From Amanita rubescens (Eukaryota; Basidiomycota; Agaricomycetes; Agaricales; Amanitaceae): a DNA stretch of 64,000 nucleotides. The stretch is from positions 1 to 64,000 of the forward strand of contig WION01000033.1 in assembly GCA_015039365.1 (NCBI GenBank). Reading direction: 5' to 3'. A program made the position numbers and the translations under genes. The notes under the pieces are model-generated. The model did no database searches. It had not been told where the DNA came from and worked only from the letters and a program-made list of their open reading frames with translations. Below, piece after piece: positions 44,239 through 55,651 of this stretch; the first letter of the stretch is position 1, and the number at the start of each line of letters is the position of its first letter.

Positions 44239-45981
44239 GCAACCTAACCAATCTTATAATCGAGCTACTGGCGATATGCGGAGGATAAGACTAACGGACA
44301 GGGTATGCGAGCTGTTCCGAACAGGCCGTACAACGACGGAGATGGACAGTGGGGGACCAACAATTACGAAAGTGCGTTCATCTCTTACCGTATCAACACC
44401 TTGACTGACCCCTTCCTCAGGCTTCCGAGTCATCTCCTTCATGCGCCCGTCAACGTCTATAAACTCCATATCGGCGCCATCTCCTACCCGATATCGGTAC
44501 GTCACGATCCAACCTGAAAAATACCGACGCGCACAGGCCCAGGGGATGTCATCGAACGTAATCCAGTTACCAGCGTCGTTCATGTCTGCCTGCCGCCTAC
44601 TCCGCTCCATCTAGTTTGGTCCCTGCTGCTGCAGACATGTCTCTCAACACGGCCTCATCTTCCTCGGCTGCCTCCCATTGGCAATCTTCTTCCCACGGAA
44701 AAAATCGTCGTTGCCATCCTACTTCCTCTCCTCCTCCTTGTCCCCCCGCATGATTGGAGACCTTACTTCCCCCTCACCCGACACGGCTTAGATCCGCTGT
44801 TGAGGTATAGGTCCGCGAAACGCCGCTCTGGCTGATACTATTGCTTCCGGTGAACGTGTATCTCGCGTTCTGATATTGCTACCCGTGTCTTCTTTGCTAC
44901 CGACCTCGCCCTTCCACAGATTCTGTCATACAGCCGGCACTTCCTACGCCTCTCGCGCATTCCATTCTGCTTATGAACCGCCTGTTCCTTCTCTTCCTGC
45001 CGTGTACAGTCACAAGGAAATAGGAAAAGAAAACTCTGTTGAAGTCGACGTCGCCCTTAGTCCATGATAAATTCAGTCCAGAAGACATTCGCATCGTTCT
45101 TGAATGCTCCCTTCGCTATGCTTGGTGAATGTTTTCACGAGGAAGTGCCTGGGTCTTAGCTCTGGTATTTTGTATACTGTACAACAACTTCCTGATTTCG
45201 AAAAATTAACAAAAATTACACTGATAATGATACTCGTATACTCAGTTCCGTGTTCCTCGGCCAAACTTCCTCTCATCTTTTCCAACACACCCTCAATGTT
45301 GACACTCCCTGGGCGGAATTGGCACGGGTTGACTAGGGGTCACGCATTCCATATTCACTTCCTTCCCCAACCACTTATCCACACCCACCGCCGAAGAAAA
45401 AGGCGATGCCCCTTGTAAATCGTCCATACCGAGCTGAGCATATATGCAACCATTGCTCTCGCCCACAAATTTGAAATGCCAGCCCAGCGCAGTACTTGTC
45501 TTCCTCTTTGACGAGGTACCGCAGTTCGTCCCGCACCGAGATGAGGCATCGCGCTCGGATATGGTACCGCTTGATGAGGATAGTACGATCAGCATGTGGA
45601 GGTAATCCACACCCGAGGATTGGACGACCCAGCTTGAAGGTATATGATCCGATCCGAATTCGTTCGGGGGTACTCCTTGCTCAATGTGTACGTCACGCCG
45701 CATCCCAACGCAGGCATCCTAGGCTTCTTTGAATTCACAATCTCCTCGAGCTTGTTAAACACGAAGCTCTCGCAATCTCCGAAACTTTCGATAAAACAGG
45801 TCGGATTGGTAATTGTTGCGGCCCTTTGTGGAGATACGAATGCAAATCCGTTCCAGCACTTTTCGTCCCTTCCACCCCAATGTCGTCGCATTGTGCATAC
45901 CAAACTGCGAACCCGGGATCCACAGCTCTTATGAATCCGTATTGACACAGACGATCGTGTAGCCGCCAGCCGGGCGGTGCA
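44239..45981 (-). repeat. Tandem duplication, copy B (left part, cut by the LINE)
   Basis: Same order as copy A with roughly 75-90% local identity: GDGADMEFIDVDGRMKEMTR at about 44430-44480, SHKEIGKEN-type plus-strand shadow near 45010, SERDASSRC near 45540-45570 and VCAPPG near 45980. One minus frame, 45589-45948, reads TCFIESFGDCESFVFNKLEE, which is absent from copy A at the same place. Copy B continues at 62566-62642 beyond the LINE insertion. Function unknown. Confidence 0.55.
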
Positions 45982-46289
45982 CAGACCATTACTTTTTTTT
46001 TTTTTTTTTTAAAACCTTGTTTAGGCCCCGTGGCGCTTACAGCGCATGGTAGGGCATAGTCGATCGTAATGTACTCCACTTAAGCTACCTTATGCTTTTG
46101 TCTTCTTCATCCGCTAAGAACTACGCCCTATGTCTGGTGCGTAAGGAGTTCAATTTGACGTTTATGGCGTAAGTTTGCTTGGCCGGTCGGATGTGCGTTG
46201 CGCTTGACGCGCTGTTCATCGTCCCCTCACTCGCCTCTCGTCGCCTATCTCCCGTACCGCTTTACTCCGCGGTCCCCATCTCTCACCCC

Positions 46290-48763
46290 TCATCCCCCCA
46301 TCCTTGCCCCCCTGTTCGTCCTGCTTGCTCCATCCTCTCTCTCACTGCTCCCCGTTCCTCCCCCTCCTAGCCCTCCTCTGAGTCCGCCTCTGTTGCCTAC
46401 TACGAGCCAATTGCGTATATCCCCTTTGTCGTATATGTCCCGTTCTCCTTCTATCCTTTGAGCCCTATTCGGCCCCGTTGTGCGTCCCCTACTGTTTTGT
46501 GCGCTTTGCCCCATTGGCGTTATCCCGTTTTCCCGGCATGGGTTGCTTGTTGTGTATCCGTTGAATAAGTTGCTCTGTGTTGTCTGTTTTTTATCCTGTT
46601 TCGACATCCACGCTAAACGCTTCGTTTTCCTGATAAAGGTGGCAGCGTATGTCATGTTGTTATCATTTCCCAAGAATTTTCGGAGGTCCGTCATATCTCG
46701 CTTTGCCTTTCTACGGAGTTGGGTTCTTGGTTCGTCGTAAATTCTACAGTGTCGTAATACGTGATCCACTGTTTCGTTATATCGCTTGCACGCTGCGCAA
46801 GCTGCGGTGTCGCTTATCTTAATGCGGTGGAGGTGTGCGTTTAGACCGATGTGTCCTGTCTTTAGCTGCGTCCATAAGCTGCCCGTGCAGCGGTCGACCT
46901 TCGCTAACGCTTTCCTGTACTTTTTGCCGCCTGCATCGCTGATGATGCCTTTGAGTTTTTTCGCCTGGGGGGATATGCGCCAAGCCTCTAGCGCTGCCTC
47001 CTTTAATTTGGAGTTAAAATGTTGTTTCGCCGCAGATTTGCTGATCGGCAGGGGCTTTCTAAACAGTTTTGGCAGCGCCGTTCTGGCACTGCATATGCCT
47101 GTGCTTGCGGCCTTCGCCGCCTCGTCTGCCTCCTCGTTTCCTTTTATTCCTACGTGACCCGGTGTCCACCTGATCTTCAGCTTTACATTACCGTTCCTGT
47201 TTTTAAGTGCTTTTATCTGCTCATGGAAAACATCGAGGATGTACTTGCCTGATCCTGGCTTGTTATCTGTGGATGCCATTATAGCTGCTTGATTGTCGAC
47301 GTTAATGGTGACAGATTTTACGTTTTGTTTGTTTCTAATTGAAAAGACGCCTAAGGCCATTGCGGCGCATTCTGCTTCGTAAACTGTATGTTCTGTAGCC
47401 GGCCCTAAATGGAATTGTGTTAGAGCGACGTGTTTCCCTTTTTTATAGATCACCGCTGCTGCCCCGACCCCATCCTTTGTTAGGGATCCGTCTGTGTATA
47501 TTTGGTAGTCAGCCTCGTCACGACTACATCGCTCAATGGCAGTGTCTTTGTCGCTCGGGATGGTGGTCTTGATGCCCGGGTTCCATGAGCTGGGATGTCG
47601 AATAGGTATTATCTTTTCCATCTTGTCGGGTTTGATACTGTATGTGTGGAAGAGCTCGTGTAGGGGGCTGGGGTGCTTTTGTACATATCGTCGTGCTTTA
47701 CCGCATACCATCTTATATAAGGGGTGGCTTTTAGGGATCGTAGCGAGGCCCAGGGTTGTGTTGTAACGCCATTTGTCGACTGCTAGGTGTATCGGAAGTA
47801 AGTCTGATAATATGTTTAGAACGGAACTCGCCGTGGTTCTCATGGCGCCTGTGATTAACAAAGATGCTCGGCGTTGTATTGTTGCAAGTTGGCTCATGAC
47901 TGCGATGTTGTAGGTTGGGGTCGGGCTGGGTGATGTGAGGTTGTGGCGTCTCCGGGGAGAGAGGAAGATGTCGGCGCCGTAGAGTATTCGAGGTATTGCT
48001 ATGGTGAGGTATAGCTGACGTACGAAGGAGGGGCTAACGCCTTTGTTCATGCGGGCTAGGCGGCCAAACTGGCTGATCCATTTTTCGCCTTTCGCGAGGG
48101 TTGCTGCTATGTGTGTTTTCCAGGTGAGCTGGCGGTCGATTGAGATACCTAGGAGTTTTGCTGATTCCTGCGGTTGTACTTCATGTCCTCGTATGTGTAT
48201 TGCTTCGCCTTCGCCTTCTCTTCCTGTCGTTGCGCCTTTGGCTCGTAAGAAGTCGACCAGTTGGAATTTTTCTATGCCGAAGGTGCAGTTGTGTGCGTCT
48301 GCCCACTGTAAGATACCGCCGTGTCTGTTTAGCATTTCTTCAATTTTTTTGTGGGTTTCTGTATAGTTGCGGCCTATCGCGAGAATTGTTGTGTCGTCTA
48401 CAAATAGTATCGCGTCCTCACCGTTTTTTCCGTTTGGCACGTCCAGGATTTCCGAGTTGTATATCATATAGGCGATAGGTGAGAGCGGGTCACCTTGGTC
48501 AAGTCCATTTGTGACGATGAAAATGTCTGATACGTAGTCGTCAAATCTGAGCTGGGTCCTTCTGTTGCCCATTCTCTGTATGATCCAGCTGGTGAATTGG
48601 CAGGGGATGCCTCTTGTACGCATGTCATGTACTAGTCGATCAATGTTGACACTTGGGAAAGCGCCTTTAACGTCTAGGAAAAGCGCCGATACTACCTTTC
48701 TTTTCCGCCATGTGTCTTTGACCGTCGTGGTCAGGTAATGAACTGCCTGTGTTGTTGTATGGC
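46290..48763 (-). CDS. LINE ORF2, 3' part: reverse transcriptase, RNase H and CCHC
   Basis: This continues the frame of 58845-60595 across the copia insertion. RT motifs are ALFLDVKGAFPSVNIDR (about 48650-48700), GLDQGDPLSPIAYMI (48470-48510) and the catalytic FVDD (about 48395). RNase H spans about 47520-47110, with YTDGSLTKDGVGAAAV, YEAECAAMALG, VDNQAA and WTPGHVGIKGNEEADEA. A C-terminal zinc motif CAACKRYNETVDHVLRHC follows at about 46745-46800. The enzyme would nick target DNA with the endonuclease part and copy its RNA on site. About 825 codons remain here, without internal stops. The stop is at 46290, about 280 bp before the A tail. Confidence 0.88.
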
Positions 48764-48768
48764 CTGGG

Positions 48769-49473
48769 TGTTGAAACTAGGGGTAACAAATCCCTAGCGA
48801 GCAGCGCAGTCTAGTACATAGAATGTACTACTTACCGAGTGTGGTGTGGAGTTGTTAAGAGCTTACTGGAGCTGGGGCTCAACAGTAGACAGTAGAGAGG
48901 ATAATAGGATAAGGATTGACGCTACTAGAGTACAGTTTATATACTACTAAACTACAAATAAGTACAAAGAGTCTTATCAGTATGAGTCACAGGTATTTGA
49001 CTCATAAGGCGTCATTCCACAGCAATGCACAGCTATTGTACAGCAATGCATAGCTTTGCGCAGCACTTGACTCATCAATTATATTGACTGACTCATCACA
49101 TTATCAATCTTCAATGTGATAGGTCGATAACCATAACGTATATATGTCTTCTATTCTCATGTCAACATATATTCACATCATCAATAGTTCCACTATTATG
49201 ATTGGATGATCTTATGAGAATATCGCTAGGATATTCTCATGTCAGAATATGTTCTCATCATCAATCATCCACTATTATGATTGGTAGATGAGTATGAGAA
49301 TATGTCGAATATATTCTCATGTCAATATATTATCTCACACTCAATCATCCACTATTATGATTGGTTGAGAGACGAGTAAGTAACTGAGCGTTATTACATT
49401 AGTTAGTGTAAACTAATGATATCACTTATATTTACTATATACTGTATGTATATTGTATATTATAAGTTCAACA
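48769..49473 (-). repeat. Copia LTR (3' LTR on the minus strand)
   Basis: 705 bp, identical by eye to 58135-58839. The inner part has three repeats of ATCATCCACTATTATGATTGG and several TTCTCATGTCA..ATAT units, probably enhancer-like or structural repeats. Confidence 0.93.
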
Positions 49474-49482
49474 CTCCCCTTC
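49474..49482 (-). other. Polypurine tract
   Basis: Minus strand GAAGGGGAG directly precedes the 3' LTR (TGTTGAAC). It is the expected primer for plus-strand DNA synthesis and sits seven bases from the end of gag-pol. Confidence 0.7.
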
Positions 49483-49488
49483 GCTAAG

Positions 49489-52400
49489 TTATTTATTAGC
49501 TTTCAAAAGGGTAGTCAATTTATCATTTTCTCTTTCATAGTATTTAAAAATTTCTTCAAGATATCCTCGCACTTCAAGATCTTGAATCCTTTCAAATATT
49601 TTACTATGTTGTCCTGGGGACTTATTAAGGGTTTTACTTTTAATATAATTAGCAAAAGTTTGTGATGCCTTAATATGATTGGTTAATGATATTTGACTAT
49701 CATCAAGGATTAATCCCATCTTCATTCGGAATATTACAAATTTTGAATATGGTAGATTTTTGGTCATTATATCCGCAACTTGTTCATTAGTAGGAATGTA
49801 TGTGAGTTTAACTTTCTCACTTTCGACACATTCTCTAATGTAGTGGAATCTTATGTCAATATGTTTTGAACGATGTTCTTGTGCGGGGTTACTGGCTAAG
49901 AACATTGCTCCTTGATTGTCACAACATAAGAAAATAGTTTTAATTGGAAAATCGAGTTCACTCATAAGAGACTCAATCCAAACTATTTGTCTTGATGTAT
50001 CAGACATTGACATGTATTCTGCTTCAGTTGAAGACAGTGCCACTACTTTTTGTTTTCGTGAAACCCATGATATAGCTCCTCCTGCGAGTTTTACTATATA
50101 TCCAGTGACAGATTTTCTTGTAATCTTGTCAGCACCCCAGTCAGCATCAGTAAAGGCTACAAAGCCTTCTTTATTTAAACCATTATAAACTATTTTAGTT
50201 TGTACAGTGGTATTAACATAGCGTACTATGTATAATGCTTTCTGTATGTGCTCTTCATTTGGGTTTGCACAAAACTGAGACATTAATATTACTTGATAAG
50301 TAATATCAGGTCTTGTTCCTAATGCAAGATATAACAACGATCCTATTATTTGTTGAAAATAAGATCGCATTTCTGCTGTACATTCTTTTGTAGCAGCAGT
50401 TGGAATATATCCTGTTGGTAAAGGTGTACGAGTTGGTTTACAATTTTCTAAACCAAATCTTGTTACAACCTTCTTAGCGTATGCATGTTGATCAATAATA
50501 AGAGTACCCATATTCTTATTGTAATTGATTTGCATACCTAAGTATTCTTTAACTTTTCCAAGATCATGACATTCCCATTTCTTCATAAAAGCATTTTTAA
50601 CTTTATGAATTTCTGGTGTACTGTCACCCATGAAAAGCATGTCATCGACATATACTATACACACTATTATAGTGTCGTTTTCTCTTCTGACGTATACGCC
50701 AGAATCAGATAAACAGCGTATAAATCCTAAATCCTCTAAGGATTTATTAGCTTGTTTATTCCAGGCATATGAGGCTTGTTTAAGTCCATATATTGCCTTT
50801 TTAAGTTGGTAAACTTTTTGTTCTTGGCCTTTGACTACATAACCTTCTGGTTGTTGCATATAGATATCCGCTTCGAGATCTCCGTACAAAAAGGCTGTTT
50901 TAACATCTAGTGCTTCAATATCCCATTTTTCTAGCACAGATATTGCTAACAAAAGGCGAATCGTTTCATATCTTGCCACTGGCGAAAACGTTTCATCATA
51001 GTCAAGTCCAGGTCTTTGAGAAAATCCTTTAGCAACAAGTCGAGCCTTCTTTCGACCGTCGGATTTAATATCATATACCCATCTACATTTAATAGGTGTA
51101 CGATTATGAGGTAATTCTGTAAGTTCCCAGATTTTTCTATCATTCAATGATTTCATTTCATCATTCATTGCTGTCTCCCATTGTTCATAAGATTTGGGAT
51201 CAGTAATTTTGACTTTTTGAATATCTTTGTATTGATATTCTCTGATATTATCTCTTGAAATATCAATGGCAGGAATTGCTTGTGCGAGTAAGTAATTCAG
51301 AAAACCATTACCTTGCTCTTTAATGAGACATGACATTTCATTAATTTGAGCATTGTGTAATGTTGAATAAAGTAATTTAACTTTATCAATATGTTGTCGT
51401 ATTTTAGATCTAAGAGAATATCTGATTGTAACATCAAGTCTTGGATCAGATTTATCTTTTTCTTTAAGATCTTGAATTAATTCACGAACAACATCTTGTT
51501 CTTCTGTAATTTCTTTTTCAATTTCTAATGGTGTTTTATTACCATAGGCATTGTCTTTCTGTATAACTGGTTTTCGAGATCTTTCAGATCTTCGAGTAGG
51601 TTCTACAGGTTTTTTAGCAGTTCCTTTGCCTTTTCCTTTAGTAGTTTTATCTTTAAGACTTTGTACAGGTAGATCTAATTCAACGCCTGTAGGTTGATCT
51701 AATTCAGCACCTTTGTCTTTTGAAGATGTATCTTTCTTTTCAAAGAAAGATTCTAGTTTATCATCCCATTTAGTGTCATCATCATCATCATCTGATGAAT
51801 CAGAACTAGGATGATTTTCAAAGTTGAAATCAAAGAAATCATCATCTGAATGCTGCTGTTCAGATGAAATATCTCCTTCATTATCTGGTTTACCATCAGA
51901 GATATTTTTATCTGAGTTTTCAGAATTATCCTGTTCAATAGGCCTGATAGGGTCCAAGTTTTTTGTATAATTTTCATCTTGAGGTTTGGCTCTTGGAAAT
52001 TTGGTTTCATCAAATTCAGCTTGGGTGGATACTCGAAGTTGATTTGTATTTGTCATGAAGCGGTATGCTTTTGCATTTGGTTCGTATCCAATAAAGGTCA
52101 TTATTTCAGACCTTGGTGTTAATTTATTTTCGCGCGATTCATGTGGGATAAAAACCCAAGCTTTAGATCCGAATATCTTAAAGTAAGAAACATCAGGTTT
52201 CTTTCCAGTAAGATTTTCAACAGGGGTCTTCCATTTGGTTCGTCTAAGTGGAGTACGATTATAAACATGTACGGCAGTTTCGATCGCAAAGTTCCACCAA
52301 GATTGAGGACATGAAGCATGTAATCTCAATGCTTCACTTTTTTCCCAAAGTGTTCTATTCATGCGTTCAACCTTTCCATTTTGTTGATGTATATATGGAG

Positions 52401-55400
52401 TAGATTTTTCATGAATAATTCCTACATCAGTTAAGTAATCTTGTATGTTTGTGGACATAAATTCGCCCCCTCGATCGGAACGAACGATTTTTATGTTATA
52501 TCCATATTGGTTGTATATTTGTTTGTGCCAACCTTCAAATATTACAGCGACGTTAGACTTTTTCTGTAATGGTTTTACCCATACATGTGATGTACAATCA
52601 TCAAATATTACAAGTAAATATTTCTGTTTATGATAAGATTGTACAGGAAAAGTCATCAAGTCACAGTGTATACGTTCAAAGGGTTGGGTAGCACGTTTTT
52701 CTGAAAGAGGAAAGCTTTGTGAAACAGCTTTTCCTTTTAGACAACCGTTACAAGGTTCTAAGTCTTTAGGAATTGTTAAGGGAGGGAAACCCTCTAAGTT
52801 TTTAGAGCCTAATTTCAATATTTGTTGGCTAGGATGACCCATCCGTTGATGCCAAATTTCATATCCAACAACATTAATGGTGGTCATCATTAATTTATAA
52901 TTTGAAGGTTTAATAATTTGACCTTCTGTCCACATTAATGTTTCGTTACCATCTCCTGGAAATCCTTCCAGTGATGCGTTTTCAGAGCCTTCTCTGTAGA
53001 AAGAAATCCTATCATTATCTTGTTTTGCAATAAAACCTTGTTTACACAATGTTCCATTGCTTATTAGTTGTAGTGTGGCACTTGGCATATGGAGGACCGG
53101 ATAAAGTTTCAATCTTGAAACCGAACCATTTTTAAGAGTGTGATCCAAAATCACAGTCCCTATACCTAATATATCTGCTTGATTATCAGCTGTAAATACC
53201 GAAGTAGGAACTTCATATTTTTTATAGCTGACAAAATCTTCTAAGTGTGCGGTAAAATGATGTGATGCACCTGAGTCACACATCCATATTGTAAGTCCTT
53301 TATTATTTTTATAACATTCAGGACATTTGCAAGAAGGTGATTTACTACAAGGTAGATTATATGGATCTTGAAGATGTCCAATGTTAATAACATTAGCACG
53401 TCTACGATTGTTTTCTTCTATTATGAATTCATCCAAGTTATATTGATTGTATAATTCAGAGAATGTTCCATAATTTGAAAGATTTTGAAGATTAGACATG
53501 TTTTGTCTGTATCTTTCATTTTCACGCATATTGGCATCAAAATTATATAAATTATGAAGATCTGTAGATCTTCTTGGTGTAGGGTTTACTATCGGTACAT
53601 TTGATGGTATTACCGGTACAGTGTCAATAGTACGATTAGTTGGATAATCGTATAAATTGAAAAAATCTTCATAAGGCGTAATAGGCCTTGTTGGGATTTG
53701 AGATGATGCCATAGATTCTGGAGCCGTATGGTAAACAGAATCTTGATCAGATTGATAAAAGTAATTTAAATCTGATGAACTTACAGATTCTGGTCGGAGG
53801 GATACAGTGTCATGGTCATTTACCATCCCTCTCAACATATTTTGTAAGTGTTCTAAAGTGCGTGCATTAGTATTCATTCTTCGAGCTTCCAAATTAGCTC
53901 GTCGAACTTGATCCACATAATATTGTCTGGTATGTACATACCACCAACTTATTTGTTCATCATCAAAGGAACCAGGCATTGGTCCCTCAGGCTCCTCATC
54001 GGTATAAAGTCCTTCATACCCTGAAGAATTGGCCTCAGATTGATGTGATTCATTATCTGTTTGATATCCTTCATTATCGGTTTGATGATGGGATATACTA
54101 GAGGAAGCAAAGATAGGACTAGCAAGATCGTCCAAACTTTGAGTATCCTTAGTATCTGCAAATATTGCAGAATCAAAGATATCAGAGTAATCCGTTGATT
54201 CAGTTCGTACTTTTTGTACATCTCTGGATACAGAATCTCCCGAATCTTCGGATATCTCATCAATTCTCCCCATGAAGTCGTCCGTGGGAACCGCACGAGT
54301 ACCTTTGTACTTGTAAATCTTGGGGACAAATTCTTCATCAAAATCTGTCATTACCTGATCTCCAATTCTGGCAATCAGAGGTAAAGATGCTGATGTCGAA
54401 GATGCCATAGCATGCCCAGAACCAAGTGTTGATTGAGCTGCTGTGCGAGCAGCAAGTTTATTCGCACGATTCTTTGCTTTAGCTGCCTTATTGCGTTCCC
54501 AATTTGGTCCTTTAGACTGATTAGGGACTTGACCAGCCCATTGGGGTCTAAAAGGAGTCTGAGATTGGCCAGGTGTATGTTTTGGTCCATTAGATGGTCC
54601 ACCTGTCGGAGTATGTTGTGTTGGGTTTCTTCGATTTCCCATTGGTTTTCTTCCACCTCTGCCTCGAAAGGACTTCCCACGATAGGAATTCCAAGGGGTG
54701 CGAGGTTGTCCTTGTTGCAATTGTTGGCGTGCCATATTTGCAACTACTTGAGAGTTAGAATGTTTATTCCCTCTCGTGACAACAGAAGTATTGGCATTGT
54801 TCCTGTTACCTTTCCTTCGGGACCATTCCTCAGATATGAGATTAAGGAATTCATCTACAGTGTCATCATCTGCGGAATGTGCCAACAGATTTGCAACAAA
54901 GCTGTCCCATGAAGGAGGTAAGGCATGTAGGATCGTCATAATTTGCATTTTGACGGTTAAGGTTACACCTTGGTTTGACACTCTATTAATCAAGTCCATA
55001 AGATGTGGAACTTGAGTGTTTGGATTGGAATTCTCTTTGAGTTTCCAGTCAACAATTTGTCTATAGAGTCCAAACGTAGCAGCCAGACCTTGTTTACCAA
55101 ATTTATCCTTTAGAGATTTCCAAAGGACTTCGGCTTTATCATTTTTATCGTCAACAAGGTGTACTAGATTAGGTGCTAGTTTTAAGGTAATGTAACCTTT
55201 GGCTTTCATATTGTCCTCTTTAAATTCGATGTATTCTTTGCGAATTTCTTTAAGGGTTTTTAACTGATCTGGCTTTATATCAGATGTCTTGATCGCCTCT
55301 TTTTCAGATGGTTCAAGATCTCTGGGCCAATCAAGTTTAGGATCAATATGTGCACCAAGACCTTGACTGTTCAAGTACGCAGTCATAAGTCTTTCGAATG

Positions 55401-55461
55401 CAAGCCAATTTGATCCGGTAAGAACAGGAACAATGGAGTTTATTGAATTGGAAGAAGACAT
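49489..55461 (-). CDS. Copia gag-pol polyprotein, 1990 aa, intact
   Basis: One frame encodes the whole polyprotein. Gag is residues 1-250 (LTGSNWLAFERLMTAYLN, LPPSWDSFVANLL), followed by an Arg/Gly-rich RGKSFRGRGGRKP segment in place of a CCHC knuckle. A long disordered Ser/Asp/Tyr-rich linker (about 380-700) precedes the retropepsin CDSGASHHFTAH (about 728). The zinc-binding pre-integrase is HQRMGHPSQQ...CNGCLKGK (about 870-910). Integrase has D of HCDLM (about 933), RSDRGGEF (about 997) and KVERMNR (about 1032). The RT has WVYDIKSDGRKKARLVAKGF and YVDDMLF (about 1605). RNase H has FTDADWGAD, SSTEAEYM and CDNQGAMFLA (to about 1900). A C-terminal extension of about 80 residues follows. There are no stops, so the copy may be functional. 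Confidence 0.95.
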   Translation of the reverse strand: MSSSNSINSIVPVLTGSNWLAFERLMTAYLNSQGLGAHIDPKLDWPRDLEPSEKEAIKTSDIKPDQLKTLKEIRKEYIEFKEDNMKAKGYITLKLAPNLVHLVDDKNDKAEVLWKSLKDKFGKQGLAATFGLYRQIVDWKLKENSNPNTQVPHLMDLINRVSNQGVTLTVKMQIMTILHALPPSWDSFVANLLAHSADDDTVDEFLNLISEEWSRRKGNRNNANTSVVTRGNKHSNSQVVANMARQQLQQGQPRTPWNSYRGKSFRGRGGRKPMGNRRNPTQHTPTGGPSNGPKHTPGQSQTPFRPQWAGQVPNQSKGPNWERNKAAKAKNRANKLAARTAAQSTLGSGHAMASSTSASLPLIARIGDQVMTDFDEEFVPKIYKYKGTRAVPTDDFMGRIDEISEDSGDSVSRDVQKVRTESTDYSDIFDSAIFADTKDTQSLDDLASPIFASSSISHHQTDNEGYQTDNESHQSEANSSGYEGLYTDEEPEGPMPGSFDDEQISWWYVHTRQYYVDQVRRANLEARRMNTNARTLEHLQNMLRGMVNDHDTVSLRPESVSSSDLNYFYQSDQDSVYHTAPESMASSQIPTRPITPYEDFFNLYDYPTNRTIDTVPVIPSNVPIVNPTPRRSTDLHNLYNFDANMRENERYRQNMSNLQNLSNYGTFSELYNQYNLDEFIIEENNRRRANVINIGHLQDPYNLPCSKSPSCKCPECYKNNKGLTIWMCDSGASHHFTAHLEDFVSYKKYEVPTSVFTADNQADILGIGTVILDHTLKNGSVSRLKLYPVLHMPSATLQLISNGTLCKQGFIAKQDNDRISFYREGSENASLEGFPGDGNETLMWTEGQIIKPSNYKLMMTTINVVGYEIWHQRMGHPSQQILKLGSKNLEGFPPLTIPKDLEPCNGCLKGKAVSQSFPLSEKRATQPFERIHCDLMTFPVQSYHKQKYLLVIFDDCTSHVWVKPLQKKSNVAVIFEGWHKQIYNQYGYNIKIVRSDRGGEFMSTNIQDYLTDVGIIHEKSTPYIHQQNGKVERMNRTLWEKSEALRLHASCPQSWWNFAIETAVHVYNRTPLRRTKWKTPVENLTGKKPDVSYFKIFGSKAWVFIPHESRENKLTPRSEIMTFIGYEPNAKAYRFMTNTNQLRVSTQAEFDETKFPRAKPQDENYTKNLDPIRPIEQDNSENSDKNISDGKPDNEGDISSEQQHSDDDFFDFNFENHPSSDSSDDDDDDTKWDDKLESFFEKKDTSSKDKGAELDQPTGVELDLPVQSLKDKTTKGKGKGTAKKPVEPTRRSERSRKPVIQKDNAYGNKTPLEIEKEITEEQDVVRELIQDLKEKDKSDPRLDVTIRYSLRSKIRQHIDKVKLLYSTLHNAQINEMSCLIKEQGNGFLNYLLAQAIPAIDISRDNIREYQYKDIQKVKITDPKSYEQWETAMNDEMKSLNDRKIWELTELPHNRTPIKCRWVYDIKSDGRKKARLVAKGFSQRPGLDYDETFSPVARYETIRLLLAISVLEKWDIEALDVKTAFLYGDLEADIYMQQPEGYVVKGQEQKVYQLKKAIYGLKQASYAWNKQANKSLEDLGFIRCLSDSGVYVRRENDTIIVCIVYVDDMLFMGDSTPEIHKVKNAFMKKWECHDLGKVKEYLGMQINYNKNMGTLIIDQHAYAKKVVTRFGLENCKPTRTPLPTGYIPTAATKECTAEMRSYFQQIIGSLLYLALGTRPDITYQVILMSQFCANPNEEHIQKALYIVRYVNTTVQTKIVYNGLNKEGFVAFTDADWGADKITRKSVTGYIVKLAGGAISWVSRKQKVVALSSTEAEYMSMSDTSRQIVWIESLMSELDFPIKTIFLCCDNQGAMFLASNPAQEHRSKHIDIRFHYIRECVESEKVKLTYIPTNEQVADIMTKNLPYSKFVIFRMKMGLILDDSQISLTNHIKASQTFANYIKSKTLNKSPGQHSKIFERIQDLEVRGYLEEIFKYYERENDKLTTLLKANK

Positions 55462-55651
55462 TTTCTTACTTTGGTTAAGTTTGTTTAAAATCTAAGAAGA
55501 TTTTTCGTAAGAAAAGGTTCAAATAATAATAAGGCATAAGAATATATGTGATGATATAATTTCCGTCCTGATTTCTTAAGCTTAATGTCGTTCATGTTAA
55601 AATGACAAGAATATAGTATTTTACTATCTAGTGTCAATACTAGAAAGTAAA

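Noticed and set aside
46179..48478. Plus-strand frames opposite LINE ORF2
   Set aside because: They are shadows of the conserved minus-strand reverse transcriptase frame.
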